Numbered from the stretch's first letter, positions 40,840 to 49,686 are shown. The stretch: DNA of 64,000 nt from Chromobacterium subtsugae (GCF_001676875.1 NZ_JYKA01000017.1:1-64000), one strand, 5' to 3'. A program made the numbers and translations. The notes: generated by a model not told the origin, from the sequence alone.

Positions 40840-41790
40840 TTACCCCTCAGCAGATTTCACAATCGCAGTCGCCCAGCGATCATCAGATACCACTAGATCA
40901 TAGCGTTGTATAAACGTAACCATTTTCTTTGGATCTTTATTATATGTCTTAATCCAGTTCTCAACTGCATCACCCACATCTTCAATCAAATCTTTGAAGC
41001 TAATGTGCTTTCTCTTTGGGTCCACACTAGGCAAGCAATTTTGACTTCCGACATAAGGCATTAACTGGGCAACACTTCCCTCAGAAACCTTACGCGATTC
41101 TAGATTCGACATATGCAAAAGACTATTTCGAAACTCCCATAACTCTTCTGGCGTTGCCCCAGCCAACCCAGGGGCGGAAAATGCACGCAGCCAATCTATA
41201 AATACGGGCGTACTGCGCGGAGGTCGATCGCCAAATTCAACATAAGCGATGGTATCCAGAAACGACATTAATAATTTTAAGCATGACACATAATGCCGAT
41301 TATTAAAAAGCAATCGTATTGCTTTAAAGTAATCGTCATTAATTAGAGCCGGCATATCAAACGTGCCGGCCTCTTTATCTAAATATTTGAACAGATAATC
41401 ATCCATCTCCCCGCCACCCACTGCATCATTAGGCACACCTGACATATCTAGAGGCCCCATCGGTACGCTCATATCGATCTTTGGAACACCATCCACAATA
41501 GGAGTAATACAAAATAACGGCGTCCGCCCCGCTCCAACTGAAGCAAGAAGTGGTTCAAAAATCTCAAGAGTATTTCCTATTCGCTGTCTTGCAAAGTATT
41601 CCTCTTGAGGCATCGGCGGCACTAACGGCACACGTTGTACAGATGAAAAGTCCAGCGTGGCACGCTCGCGCAAAAAGGCTAGTTTTTTCTGATCCCCGCC
41701 TTTCCGATAATATGGCTTGATACCTATCGCTCGCAACTCTCCCCCTTCAAAATATGTGTATATATTGTACACTGGCTCGTGTTTTCCCAT
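40840..41790 (-). CDS. AT-rich accessory protein with HEPN-like motif
   Basis: 316 residues from the second of two ATGs (better spaced from AAGG). The middle region is helical, with LMSFLDTIAYVEFGD and EELWEFRNSLLHMSNL; RNSLLH is an R-x4-H motif as in HEPN RNases. The flanks are unrecognised. It lies between portal and methyltransferase, is AT-rich and has its own terminator. A toxin or defence role is plausible; the HEPN reading depends on one short motif. Confidence 0.65.
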   Translation of the reverse strand: MGKHEPVYNIYTYFEGGELRAIGIKPYYRKGGDQKKLAFLRERATLDFSSVQRVPLVPPMPQEEYFARQRIGNTLEIFEPLLASVGAGRTPLFCITPIVDGVPKIDMSVPMGPLDMSGVPNDAVGGGEMDDYLFKYLDKEAGTFDMPALINDDYFKAIRLLFNNRHYVSCLKLLMSFLDTIAYVEFGDRPPRSTPVFIDWLRAFSAPGLAGATPEELWEFRNSLLHMSNLESRKVSEGSVAQLMPYVGSQNCLPSVDPKRKHISFKDLIEDVGDAVENWIKTYNKDPKKMVTFIQRYDLVVSDDRWATAIVKSAEG

Positions 41791-41956
41791 CATCTTGCCT
41801 TTGCTCCCACTTCCTAGAGAGAAATTAAAAAATGACTATTACCAACGTACCAGCATATCGAATTCGCCAGCTCGAAGGAATAAGACGACAACCACCCTAC
41901 AATAACTATAACACTCGGGAAAATATTATGAAGATAGGAAATAGATATTTAGCGGG
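41791..41956. other. Short AT-rich gap, likely moron promoter
   Basis: 166 bp between portal and the HEPN-like gene. AT-rich, no gene. It presumably holds the promoter for the accessory gene. Confidence 0.35.
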
Positions 41957-43207
41957 CTACGCCAGGATGCGATCAATCTCCACCAGAGCGCGAGCATCAG
42001 GCTTGCCCTGCAGTGATGCCCCGCGCGTGTCCACCATATTGAGCGGCTGCATATAGACATCCCCGCCGGGGATAGGCTGCAGGTTTTCCAAGCGCCGGAT
42101 GTCGTTGGCAGACAGCCAGCCCCATTGCCGCCCAATCGCATACGCGGCATAACGGCTTTGCGTATCGCCGCGCAGCAGGCCGGACACATTGAATTCGATG
42201 TACAGCTCGCCACGTTCGGACGGCAACAACAGGTCGCGCATGCGGGCCTGTTCGTGGCGTTTGATCCAGGGCATCAGGCAATAGATCACATACTCGATGC
42301 CCTGATGCTCGATGTTGTTGTTTGTCGCCCGGTCCAAGAGACCGACTTTGTGTGGCGGCATTTTGAAAATCTGCGCCACCTCCAGGGCAGACAACTTACG
42401 CGCGTCGATCAGTTGGGCATCGGCATTCGTCATCGAAAGCGGTTTGAAGGTAATACCCTCCTGCAGCAACGCGACTTTCATCGCGTTGCCCCGGCCGGCG
42501 TACTCCCTCTTCCACGCCGCTTTGATCTGCAGCACCCGTTCCGCACTCAGCGGCTTCACATCCTGGCCGCCGATCACCGCCGGCCGCTCCAATACGCCGG
42601 CCAGGTGCGTCCCATTCGCAAAAACCGCGCTGGCGTGGCCATGCGTCGCCAGCGCCAGGCCCAGGCTATCGCAATGCAGCTGCACCGGGCTGATGCCGGT
42701 ATAGCCATTGCGCGTAAACCACCGCACATGATGGACCTGATGCGCCGGCATCGGCTCTTGGCCGTCAAAGCGGTAATACGGCATCAAATCCGCACCGCGC
42801 AGCACCGCCACCTTGCCGGCTTCCATCGGCAACAGCGCCACCGGCCGCCCGGCCTCGTCGCGCTCGATGTAGGAATAAGCGTTGCCATCATGCGCGGCAG
42901 CGATCTGCGCGCCTTCGGTATACTCGAACGGCGTTTGCCAGCCGTTGGGCTGGCGCAGCAGCTGGGCAACAGGATGATCCGTTACCCGCTCGCGCTGGTC
43001 GCCGTTGCGGCGATACAGTTCGCACGGCAGCTGCGCCAGCGACTCGGCCAGCGTGGTAATACATGCCTGATACGTGGTAATCGATAGCGCCTTGTCCGGC
43101 GATACCGCCACCCCGGCCGCGCTCCGGGCGCCGCCGCCCAGCAGGCTGGATAACCAGCCCGGATCGGGCGATGCCGCAGATTGGCCAAACTGCTGTGACA
43201 TGAACAT
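41957..43207 (-). CDS. Portal protein, HK97 family
   Basis: 416 residues; ATG 43207 with GGAAGG upstream, overlapping the small TM gene's TGA. Phage portal features: ITTYQACITTLAESLAQLP, YRRNGDQRERV, MPPHKVGLLDRATNNNIEHQ and a C-terminal wing/crown region. Forms the dodecameric DNA gate of the head. Confidence 0.92.
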   Translation of the reverse strand: MFMSQQFGQSAASPDPGWLSSLLGGGARSAAGVAVSPDKALSITTYQACITTLAESLAQLPCELYRRNGDQRERVTDHPVAQLLRQPNGWQTPFEYTEGAQIAAAHDGNAYSYIERDEAGRPVALLPMEAGKVAVLRGADLMPYYRFDGQEPMPAHQVHHVRWFTRNGYTGISPVQLHCDSLGLALATHGHASAVFANGTHLAGVLERPAVIGGQDVKPLSAERVLQIKAAWKREYAGRGNAMKVALLQEGITFKPLSMTNADAQLIDARKLSALEVAQIFKMPPHKVGLLDRATNNNIEHQGIEYVIYCLMPWIKRHEQARMRDLLLPSERGELYIEFNVSGLLRGDTQSRYAAYAIGRQWGWLSANDIRRLENLQPIPGGDVYMQPLNMVDTRGASLQGKPDARALVEIDRILA

Positions 43208-43371
43208 CAGCGCGCCCTTCCCGCGCTGCGCGCCGTCATCCACGACCAGGCTAACGCGAAACCGCCACCCACCATCCAACCGGCCGCCGCATGCAACAGC
43301 GACATGCCGACCGTCACCGCCGCCACGCCGGCCAGGCCGACCAGCAACGTCAAATAGTCCAACTTACTCAC
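43207..43371 (-). CDS. Small membrane protein between terminase and portal
   Basis: 54 residues from GTG 43371, overlapping the terminase stop (GTGA) and the portal start (TGATG). Two hydrophobic segments (about 6-24 and 27-44) with GWMVGGGFALAW. Such tiny membrane proteins are common at this place in HK97-type phages; function unknown. Confidence 0.65.
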   Translation of the reverse strand: MSKLDYLTLLVGLAGVAAVTVGMSLLHAAAGWMVGGGFALAWSWMTARSAGRAR

Positions 43372-45071
43372 AAGCACACCTCGTCTTCGTAGGCGGAAAC
43401 GAACGATCCCGCCGGGGCGTGATACAGCGCCCGATTCAATGCCATTACCAATGCCACAATGCCGTCGATCTTCTCCCTCGACTTGCCCTTGTTCGGGCGA
43501 TAGTTGTCATTGGAGTCCCGCAGCACCACCACATTGCCAGCCATCCAGCGCAGGACCGGATGCCCGCCATGAGCCAGCGCTTGCGACTTGATCAGGGCTT
43601 CAAGCTCTTTCGTCGGGTCGGACAGATTTTGGAAATTCTGTGACAGCGCGACCAACTGCAGCCCGTCTTCTGTCAGTTCGGTAGCCAACTTGCCGGCGTT
43701 CCATTCGTCAAAGCCGATGGCCTGCAGATCGAATTGCCGGGCATCGGCCAGGATCTGGGCGCGGATCACTTCCTGATCGATCCGCGTGCCGGCGGTGGCC
43801 GTGATGTAGCCTTGCCGCGCCCAAGTCGAATAGGAAACCCTGTCGCTTTTGTCACGCGCCAGCATGTTGTCCGCCGGCACAAAAAAACGCGGCAGAACCT
43901 GCCATGGCTCCCCCGGCTTCTCAGGCGGGAACAGCAGCACCCAAGCGGCAATATCCGTCTTGCTGGCCAGGTCCAGGCCGCCGAAGCAACGCCGATGCCG
44001 CAGCAACTCAGGATCGACCGCGGCTGTTCCCTTGTCCCATTCGTCCAGGGAAATCCAGCTATCAACCGCTTGCGTCCAGATGTTCAGGCGCTTGGTCAGG
44101 AAGTTGAATAGCGCGGTCGGCACCACACGCGCCTTTTGCGCCTGCGTGCGCAACTCTTCCAAGAACAACGAAACGCCAAGATTCGGATTGGCCTTGCACC
44201 ATACCGACTCGTCAAACCAATCGTCCTCCGGGTCCAGCGTGTAGATCACGCCACCGAAGCTGTCGTCCTCCAGCGCCGGGTCTTTGCCCTGATTTTCCAG
44301 AATCCGGATCAGGTAATTTCGCTGCTCCAGGCAGATGCTGCCCTCTTGGTTGAAACCGGCCGTGGTAATCGCGTGCATCACACTGCGGCGCCGCGCGCCG
44401 CGCCCGGTATCGATCACGTCCCATAGGTCGCGGGAGGGATGCGCGTGCAATTCGTCGATAATCGCGCCATGTACGTTCAAGCCGTCCAGGGTTTTGGCGT
44501 CCGCGCCCAGCGGCACGAACTTGTTCGCTGTGCCAGGTATCCACAGCTTGTTTTTGTGGTTCTGCACCAGCTGGCGCAGGGCGGGCGACTTGGCGACCAT
44601 CATTTCCGCCGCCGCGTGCGTGATTTTGGCCTGCTCCAGCTTCGTCGCCGCCGTGTAGACCTGCGCGCCGGCCTCCTTGTCGGCGGCGAATAGATACAGG
44701 CCCAGGCCGGCCAGCTTGGTGGACTTGCCGTTCTTGCGCGCCACCTCCTCATAAAAGGTGCGGAAGCGGCGCCGGCCGTCCCGGTTGTACCAACCAAACT
44801 CGACCGCGATCCAGAACGCTTGCCATGGCGCTAGCTCCACCGGCTGGCCCGACCACTCGCCCTCGAAATGGCGGCAGTAGCGCGGGAAAAAGGCCAGCGC
44901 ATGGGCGGCCATCTCTGGCCGCCAGACCAGGCCGCGCGCTTCCTGCTGCTGCAGGTCGCGGAAATGCCGCTCCACCGCCAGCCGGACATAGCGGCCGACC
45001 TTGATGCGGCCTTCCAGCACGTCCACGCCGTACTGATCCCACGGCTGTAAAACGTAACAGGCCGGAATCAA
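43368..45071 (-). CDS. Terminase large subunit
   Basis: 567 residues from TTG 45071, which overlaps the small subunit stop (TTGA). ATPase motifs: Walker A variant EVARKNGKST (about 109-118) and Walker B GAIIDELHAHPS. Nuclease region: FGGLDLASKTDIAA and AIGFDEWNAG with conserved Asp residues. It powers packaging and cuts DNA. Resembles the HK97/phage-terminase-like (Terminase_1) group. Confidence 0.92.
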   Translation of the reverse strand: MIPACYVLQPWDQYGVDVLEGRIKVGRYVRLAVERHFRDLQQQEARGLVWRPEMAAHALAFFPRYCRHFEGEWSGQPVELAPWQAFWIAVEFGWYNRDGRRRFRTFYEEVARKNGKSTKLAGLGLYLFAADKEAGAQVYTAATKLEQAKITHAAAEMMVAKSPALRQLVQNHKNKLWIPGTANKFVPLGADAKTLDGLNVHGAIIDELHAHPSRDLWDVIDTGRGARRRSVMHAITTAGFNQEGSICLEQRNYLIRILENQGKDPALEDDSFGGVIYTLDPEDDWFDESVWCKANPNLGVSLFLEELRTQAQKARVVPTALFNFLTKRLNIWTQAVDSWISLDEWDKGTAAVDPELLRHRRCFGGLDLASKTDIAAWVLLFPPEKPGEPWQVLPRFFVPADNMLARDKSDRVSYSTWARQGYITATAGTRIDQEVIRAQILADARQFDLQAIGFDEWNAGKLATELTEDGLQLVALSQNFQNLSDPTKELEALIKSQALAHGGHPVLRWMAGNVVVLRDSNDNYRPNKGKSREKIDGIVALVMALNRALYHAPAGSFVSAYEDEVCL

Positions 45072-45895
45072 TCCGGCCTGTCGTTGATGTACCCCAGCAG
45101 CTCGGCCAAGTCCTCGCTGATCACCCGCCCCTTGCTTAGCGCCTTGGTTCTTGCGCATGAGGCCACCGTCATTCCATTTCGTTTGAGCAATTCGCGCATC
45201 TGTTTGGCGATCTTTGCCCGGTTGTAGCTGGCGCTGACTTCATACCGGCGGCCAGTCTCCTTGGCCGCCGCGAAAATCTTGCCCCGATTGTCCAAAATCC
45301 ACTGCTTGCAGGCTTGCCAGTCGGCAATAGCCGCGCAGATCAGGCCCAGCGCGATGCCCGCCGACGAATAGTCGAAGCCCGACGCCTGCAGCAGCGGCTG
45401 TATCTCGCGCCAGGCACGCGCTTCCGCCTTGGTCATCGACCAGGGCGGTTTTTTCGGCAAATTGGCGCCGCCCTCGCCCAGCTGGTCCATCACCGCGAAC
45501 GGATCGGAGGCGAATAAGTCCGCCGTCAACATCCGATCCAGGGCGCGCACCTGGCCGGCGGCCATCACCGTCAAGCCGCCTTCATCCAGGTCTTTCATCA
45601 CCTCGCCCCGCGCCCGCCGCTCGGCGCGGGACTCATCGGTTTCCAGCGAACCGCCGTTGGCGTCCTCGTCGTAGCGATGGCCGTAGCGGTCCAATTCCTC
45701 GACATGCGTCCGCCAGTCATCGACCTTGTCCGCTAACAAGGCGATCTGCAGCAGCGCGGATGTCCAGTCCAGACCAGCGCTGTCCAGTGCGTTGATGGTG
45801 TATTTCCAGACATCGCGGCCACGCTTCGAAGTCAAAAAGGCGGGCGGTTTGGGCATCACGCCGGAACCCGCTCGCAAAGGGGCTTTTCCGGCCAT
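45068..45895 (-). CDS. Terminase small subunit
   Basis: 275 residues. Pro-rich N-terminus (MAGKAPLRAGSG), then TSKRGRDVWKYTINALDSAGL and a helical middle as in P27-type small terminases, plus a longer charged C-terminal half with KRNGMTVASCAR. It recognises the packaging site and recruits the large subunit. It is longer than the usual 150-180 residues of the family, so part may have another role. Confidence 0.8.
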   Translation of the reverse strand: MAGKAPLRAGSGVMPKPPAFLTSKRGRDVWKYTINALDSAGLDWTSALLQIALLADKVDDWRTHVEELDRYGHRYDEDANGGSLETDESRAERRARGEVMKDLDEGGLTVMAAGQVRALDRMLTADLFASDPFAVMDQLGEGGANLPKKPPWSMTKAEARAWREIQPLLQASGFDYSSAGIALGLICAAIADWQACKQWILDNRGKIFAAAKETGRRYEVSASYNRAKIAKQMRELLKRNGMTVASCARTKALSKGRVISEDLAELLGYINDRPD

Positions 45896-45931
45896 TTCAG
45901 AGCCTTTCAGCTAGTTGAGCGCGACAGAAAA

Positions 45932-45954
45932 CAAAAAAGCCCCTTTCGGGGCTT
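45932..45954 (-). terminator. Terminator upstream of terminase genes
   Basis: AAGCCCC-GAAA-GGGGCTT with T-run on the minus strand, between the HNH gene and the small terminase. Late transcripts must read through. Confidence 0.8.
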
Positions 45955-45957
45955 GTT

Positions 45958-45978
45958 GGGGGGATTTAGACCCCCCCC
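45958..45978. other. G6/C8 inverted repeat; candidate cos region
   Basis: GGGGGG-ATTTAGA-CCCCCCCC between the HNH and small terminase genes. In HNH-containing cos phages the packaging site lies in this interval. The repeat is suggestive only; no overhang can be deduced. Confidence 0.25.
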
Positions 45979-46049
45979 TATGAAAATCCAGCGTGGAGAA
46001 AAGCGCGGTTAGGCACGCGGTCTTGGCCAGGCGGTCGGGCGGAAGGATT

Positions 46050-46466
46050 TCACCCCCCTACCCCCTGGCCGACCTCGCGCCGCCGGTTGCCGAACCCGCC
46101 GTCTTCCCGCGCGGTCTTGCGCGAGTGGCAGGAATGGCAAAGCGCCTGATGATTGGACGACTCGATGAACAGCGACCAGTCGCCACGATGCGGCCGGATG
46201 TGGTCGCAATCGGTCGCGCGGTTCACGCATCCCGGCGTGGCGCAGCGATAGAGCGCCGCTTTCAGACAGGCATCGCGCCGGGCGAACCAGATGCGTTGCC
46301 GATACCAGCGCCGGACCTTGGCCACGGTTTCATCCGACATCCGCCGCTGATCCGCCACCCGACGAACATGGGATGCATGGTCCGGACAGCAGCTGTTACC
46401 CGGCGCGGCCATCTGGCGACAGCCCTGCATCGCGTAGCGGCAAGGGCGGGAAGGTGCGACAGGCAT
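46050..46466 (-). CDS. Phage HNH endonuclease
   Basis: 138 residues from ATG 46466. Two Cys pairs (CRYAMQGC, CCPDH and CATPGC) for zinc, and the HNH core CDHIRPHRGDW with SSNHQALCHSCHSRKT. It sits directly upstream of the terminase genes, where HNH enzymes assist terminase in cos cleavage. Confidence 0.9.
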   Translation of the reverse strand: MPVAPSRPCRYAMQGCRQMAAPGNSCCPDHASHVRRVADQRRMSDETVAKVRRWYRQRIWFARRDACLKAALYRCATPGCVNRATDCDHIRPHRGDWSLFIESSNHQALCHSCHSRKTAREDGGFGNRRREVGQGVGG

Positions 46467-46518
46467 AGCGGCTCCACAAATAGGAACGCCCCGACCAGAT
46501 GGCCGGGGCGCAGAAAGC

Positions 46519-46547
46519 AAAAAACCCGAGGGCTTTGCCTCGGGTTT
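46519..46547 (-). terminator. Strong terminator after late regulator (tR'-like)
   Basis: AAACCCGAGG/CCTCGGGTTT stem with T-run on the minus strand, between the Q-like gene and the HNH/terminase genes. Another GC hairpin is at about 46485-46507. This is where a Q-dependent antitermination site would be. Confidence 0.8.
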
Positions 46548-46615
46548 CGTTACTCGCAATTGTTTCAAGAGTAGCTTAAATTTACACAAGTCCGACATGA
46601 TGTGTCAAGCGATCA

Positions 46616-47101
46616 TCATTCATTGGCAGCAATCGCCTCCAACTCACACACCACACCGACCACCCCAACTTGCCGCACTCGATGCGTCACAGACGCCATG
46701 GCAAGCTGGAACTCTACTTGCGCATTATGCATCCAGCGCTCAACTGTCCGGCAAGAGACGCCTGCAGAATCAGCAAATTGTGCCGTCACCGCCCCCACTC
46801 GGCGACGCGGTAGGTCCACAGCCTGTACAGCAGTCACACCGCCTATGCGCCCTCTGTAGTAGCGATCAATCAACCCCTTTGTATCCGCCTTGATTTTTCT
46901 GCATAAGACCTGATCCACCAGCAACAACTTTTCATTATCAAACGTCTGCCGCGCGCCCCTACGCTCTGGATGCTCGGTTCCCGCTTGTGCCATTGCTTCA
47001 TTCAAGATCGACATCTTATAGCCCAAGCCATTAGCTTCTCGCTGATCAACCCAAGCCCCCCATTTCCACAGCAGTTCGTCCACTTCCTTAATCAAAGCCA
47101 A
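46616..47101 (-). CDS. Putative late regulator (antiterminator Q-like)
   Basis: 161 residues; probable TTG start at 47101. The C-terminal part (VTAQFADSAGVSCRTVERWMHNAQ) is a helix-turn-helix similar to those of phage late regulators, and the middle DNEKLLLVDQVLCRKIKADT region resembles Q/DUF-type antiterminators. Position between replication genes and terminase, with a strong terminator immediately downstream, is the lambda Q arrangement. The exact family is not certain. Confidence 0.6.
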   Translation of the reverse strand: MALIKEVDELLWKWGAWVDQREANGLGYKMSILNEAMAQAGTEHPERRGARQTFDNEKLLLVDQVLCRKIKADTKGLIDRYYRGRIGGVTAVQAVDLPRRRVGAVTAQFADSAGVSCRTVERWMHNAQVEFQLAMASVTHRVRQVGVVGVVCELEAIAANE

Positions 47102-47186
47102 ACCCTCAAAAACCCAGCGAAGAAATTCCCTAGCCCGATCACCGTCGGGCTTTCTTTTAGCCTGTTATTTTATCATGGCGGCTTGG

Positions 47187-47957
47187 TTATTTTACAAAAT
47201 GCCGCTTTCTAAAGTCCTCCCAATAACATTGCAAAACCAAAGCATTTTCATACATCCTACTTGCCGCACGCGGGCCGACAATTTCAGACAGCCGCTCTTG
47301 CGTCTGGTTACTAATAAAGACCGTAGGCAAACCCTCGGCAGACCGCATATCTATTACCCGATTCAAAACACGCAAACCATGACCATTGGCATCCAACAAT
47401 TCCACTTCATCAATAATTAATACTGAATAAGAAGCAAATCGATTCAACTCAATGCTTTCGCTCCTCCCTGCTTTTCCCCATGTTTCACACACTTCCGTTT
47501 TCATCTGATCGGATGTCACATAGCAAACATTCAAGCCACGATGCGCAATAAGATTTAATACCGCCGCGCTGGCCATATGTGTTTTTCCCGTGCCGGTAAA
47601 TCCCATCATCACCACATTACCAGCATTTCGATCCTTGCCAACTTTTACTACCCATTTTTTAAAAGCATTCAATACCGCCACTTGTTCATGACAAATTTCC
47701 AATAAGTCCCGAAATTTGGCATTTCGAAATTTACCCGGCACGCCGCAGCGTGCCATTGTGGCTTTCTGCTGACTGGCCACTTGCTTTTCTCTTTCTATCT
47801 CAAGCTCACAGCGTAGGCATCTCGGCTCGACTCCAGATAATACAGCCGCCTCAAACTCTCCATGCTTTTGGCAGCGTGCCGATATTTTGGCAAGCCCTCG
47901 AAATCCCGCTACGCGAGGGAAATACTGCACAGCATCAATCAAGCCAATCCCCCTCAT
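47187..47957 (-). CDS. DnaC-like helicase loader ATPase
   Basis: 256 residues from ATG 47957 (upstream frame to 48056 unsupported). Two Cys pairs (CQKHGEF, CLRCELE) in the N-terminus, Walker A GFTGTGKTH, Walker B YSVLIIDEVELLD and sensor segment SNQTQERL. Loads the host replicative helicase at the phage origin with the replication initiator encoded just upstream; the two genes overlap by 23 bp. Confidence 0.85.
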   Translation of the reverse strand: MRGIGLIDAVQYFPRVAGFRGLAKISARCQKHGEFEAAVLSGVEPRCLRCELEIEREKQVASQQKATMARCGVPGKFRNAKFRDLLEICHEQVAVLNAFKKWVVKVGKDRNAGNVVMMGFTGTGKTHMASAAVLNLIAHRGLNVCYVTSDQMKTEVCETWGKAGRSESIELNRFASYSVLIIDEVELLDANGHGLRVLNRVIDMRSAEGLPTVFISNQTQERLSEIVGPRAASRMYENALVLQCYWEDFRKRHFVK

Positions 47958-48819
47958 CCCCGCCCACCACGCTACCCGAAACCGGCACCACCTTTTCAGG
48001 GTCCGGGGCTGGAATACTCTTCCAAGCCGGATCATTTCGGCCCACCTTACGCTCAAGCGGCCGACCGCTTACTGAACGGGCTGCAGACGGTTTTTCCTCC
48101 TCTCGAATCGACCACAGAACTTTCGAAAGATACTTGGCCGAAATCACCTTACCCGCTGCGATATAGCCCCGGCTTCGGTCAATAGCCTGCCGAAGCTGCG
48201 TAAGGGTGACACCCGCCTCTACCCACTCCAGTACCGCAGGATTGGCGGCACCACCGACACGCACACCAAGCCGTGTGGCAGCTGCCGCCAAACGCATTGA
48301 TTGCTCGCAACACTCCCCTTCGCGCGCGATATGTATATATTTATTATTATTCTCAGATATGTCCGCCTCAAACTGTCCGCCCTCATCCTGATCAACAGCA
48401 ATCAAAGATGGTTCAGAGCCTTGCGCTGCCTGACTTTCAGAGATATCACGCTGCCCACCTCCTGCACTCCTGCTCATGTCCTGTTCATCACCTAGACGCA
48501 CTAAAAGCGGTAGCTTCAAGACCAATTTTTTGAACTCCTGAACAGTAGCTGCTCGCTTGATCAAGCCCACTCTTTCCAGCTCATCCAACAAAGCATCTAT
48601 TTGCTTCAATGAGGGCATCCACGCCGGCCGCCTGCTACCGCGCGGCGGGACGTACTGACAATGTATAGCGAGCACGCTGCGGCTAATCGGGTAGCCCCTG
48701 CCAACAATACCCGTTCGAATGTCCACGCGTGGACGCAGTCCGGCCAAATAGAGCCGGAAAGCTTCCAGGCTGCAGGAAAGCAAAGCCGCCTGCTCCTGTT
48801 CCGTCAACAATACTTTCAT
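47935..48819 (-). CDS. Phage replication initiator, lambda O-like
   Basis: 294 residues from ATG 48819, preceded by a GAAGGGGGG-type site; an in-frame start 60 bases upstream is weaker. An N-terminal winged-helix region (MPSLKQIDALLDELERVGLI) and a C-terminal DnaD/O-like segment (TQLRQAIDRSRGYIAAGKV). A low-GC, Asn-rich linker lies in the middle (about 150-190), as in O proteins where the origin sits inside the gene; I see no clear iterons. Partner of the DnaC-like loader. Confidence 0.75.
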   Translation of the reverse strand: MKVLLTEQEQAALLSCSLEAFRLYLAGLRPRVDIRTGIVGRGYPISRSVLAIHCQYVPPRGSRRPAWMPSLKQIDALLDELERVGLIKRAATVQEFKKLVLKLPLLVRLGDEQDMSRSAGGGQRDISESQAAQGSEPSLIAVDQDEGGQFEADISENNNKYIHIAREGECCEQSMRLAAAATRLGVRVGGAANPAVLEWVEAGVTLTQLRQAIDRSRGYIAAGKVISAKYLSKVLWSIREEEKPSAARSVSGRPLERKVGRNDPAWKSIPAPDPEKVVPVSGSVVGGDEGDWLD

Positions 48820-49072
48820 ACGCCCCCCTTCCCCCCACAGCAGCCAACGCTGCCCGTCTAGGGTCTTCGTGATGTTCAATCGGCAAAGGCGCTAGCTTCG
48901 CTTCCACTGCGAGCCAGCCCTCTTTAATGGCCCGCTTCACAGTCAAGCGATGCCCTTCACCATGTACCCGTCCCAACCGCGTTAGCTCTCGTCGCTGCGC
49001 CCTTTTCGTGGGCAGCATCACGATATAGGCAGCATCTGCTATTACATCACCGCTTTCTTTCTGCCATGGCAT
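48683..49072 (-). CDS. Early phage protein, 129 aa
   Basis: Strong ribosome site GGAGG seven bases before ATG 49072. The N-terminal half is basic and helical (MLPTKRAQRRELTRLGRVHG). The last 45 codons overlap the replication initiator in another frame, which is unusual but not prevented by any stop. Likely a small DNA-binding early protein; function unknown. Confidence 0.55.
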   Translation of the reverse strand: MPWQKESGDVIADAAYIVMLPTKRAQRRELTRLGRVHGEGHRLTVKRAIKEGWLAVEAKLAPLPIEHHEDPRRAALAAVGGRGAYESIVDGTGAGGFAFLQPGSFPALFGRTASTRGHSNGYCWQGLPD

Positions 49073-49106
49073 CATCTCGCCTCCGTTGATCCGGCTCTAG
49101 CGAACG

Positions 49107-49223
49107 CTAAAGTAAATCGATGTGACGGCGCCTCAGCTTGGCTTTGCATCCTGGCTTTGCGACTCGCGCTTGCCAATCCAGCTGCGCCAACAGCATGTCA
49201 ACCGCGCGCATCGATGCCTGCAT
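49107..49223 (-). CDS. Possible small early ORF, 38 aa
   Basis: ATG 49223 with AGAGGGG eight bases before it. A basic peptide (MQASMRAVDMLLAQLDW, then Lys/Arg-rich) between cro-like and the 129-residue gene. Early phage operons often carry such ORFs; composition alone cannot prove it. Confidence 0.35.
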   Translation of the reverse strand: MQASMRAVDMLLAQLDWQARVAKPGCKAKLRRRHIDLL

Positions 49224-49409
49224 CCTGTCCACCCCTCTTGGATGGGCTGGTTTCGTGAATATCTAGAATCATGACAAATATGTTAAATGTGGATGTAGTG
49301 CGCGCCATAGTCATATAACATGAGAATCTATGGCTACTACATACAGAAGAAAAAACACCGGGCATGCCGGCGGAAGCGTCCCACGCTGGACTGCGGGACG
49401 CGGGGAAGC
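49224..49409. other. Leader region after cro-like gene
   Basis: About 190 bp with no convincing gene. A longer minus-strand frame spans it but has no ribosome site and an implausible sequence. Confidence 0.3.
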
Positions 49410-49631
49410 TCAGGCAGACGCAAGGGGCCAAATCTCCAAGGCATCTGATGGCCGCAACTCATAGACCGTCACAATCCCCCCGGTGATGCGCTGTAGTCGC
49501 GCGGAAAGCAAAGGGGAAGGTTCTGCACCTCCAGCGATCTGAGTCAGGTAGATGGGCTTGATGCCGGCCTCTTCAGCAAGGCGTGCCCGGCCTTCGGCAT
49601 CAAGCTTTTTGAGATAGTTGCGAAGTTTCAT
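49410..49631 (-). CDS. Cro-like repressor (YdaS type)
   Basis: 73 residues beginning MKLRNYLKKLDAEGRARLAEEAG; the HTH (about 8-50) has the IKPIYLTQIAGG turn of YdaS/Cro-like proteins. Divergent from the CI-like gene, first gene of the leftward early/replication transcript. A 17-bp operator begins 9 bases upstream of its start, placing it over the promoter or leader. Confidence 0.8.
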   Translation of the reverse strand: MKLRNYLKKLDAEGRARLAEEAGIKPIYLTQIAGGAEPSPLLSARLQRITGGIVTVYELRPSDALEIWPLASA

Positions 49632-49639
49632 GGTGCAAG

Positions 49640-49656
49640 TTTAGTGTTTCACTAAA
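49640..49656. promoter_or_regulatory. Phage operator, perfect 17-bp palindrome
   Basis: TTTAGTGTTTCACTAAA, symmetric about its centre, in the cro-cI intergenic region just upstream of the cro-like start. Related sites occur at 49687-49703, 54109-54125 and 54134-54150, defining a consensus TTTAGYGTTTYACKAAA for this phage's CI/Cro. Confidence 0.75.
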
Positions 49657-49686
49657 TTTTACGCAACAAATTTAGTTGCACACTCA

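Noticed and set aside
49198-49431. Minus-strand 77-codon frame overlapping the cro-like gene
   Set aside because: Cys/Ser-rich implausible sequence overlapping cro-like 3' end; a different frame with a ribosome site (49107-49223) is preferred.
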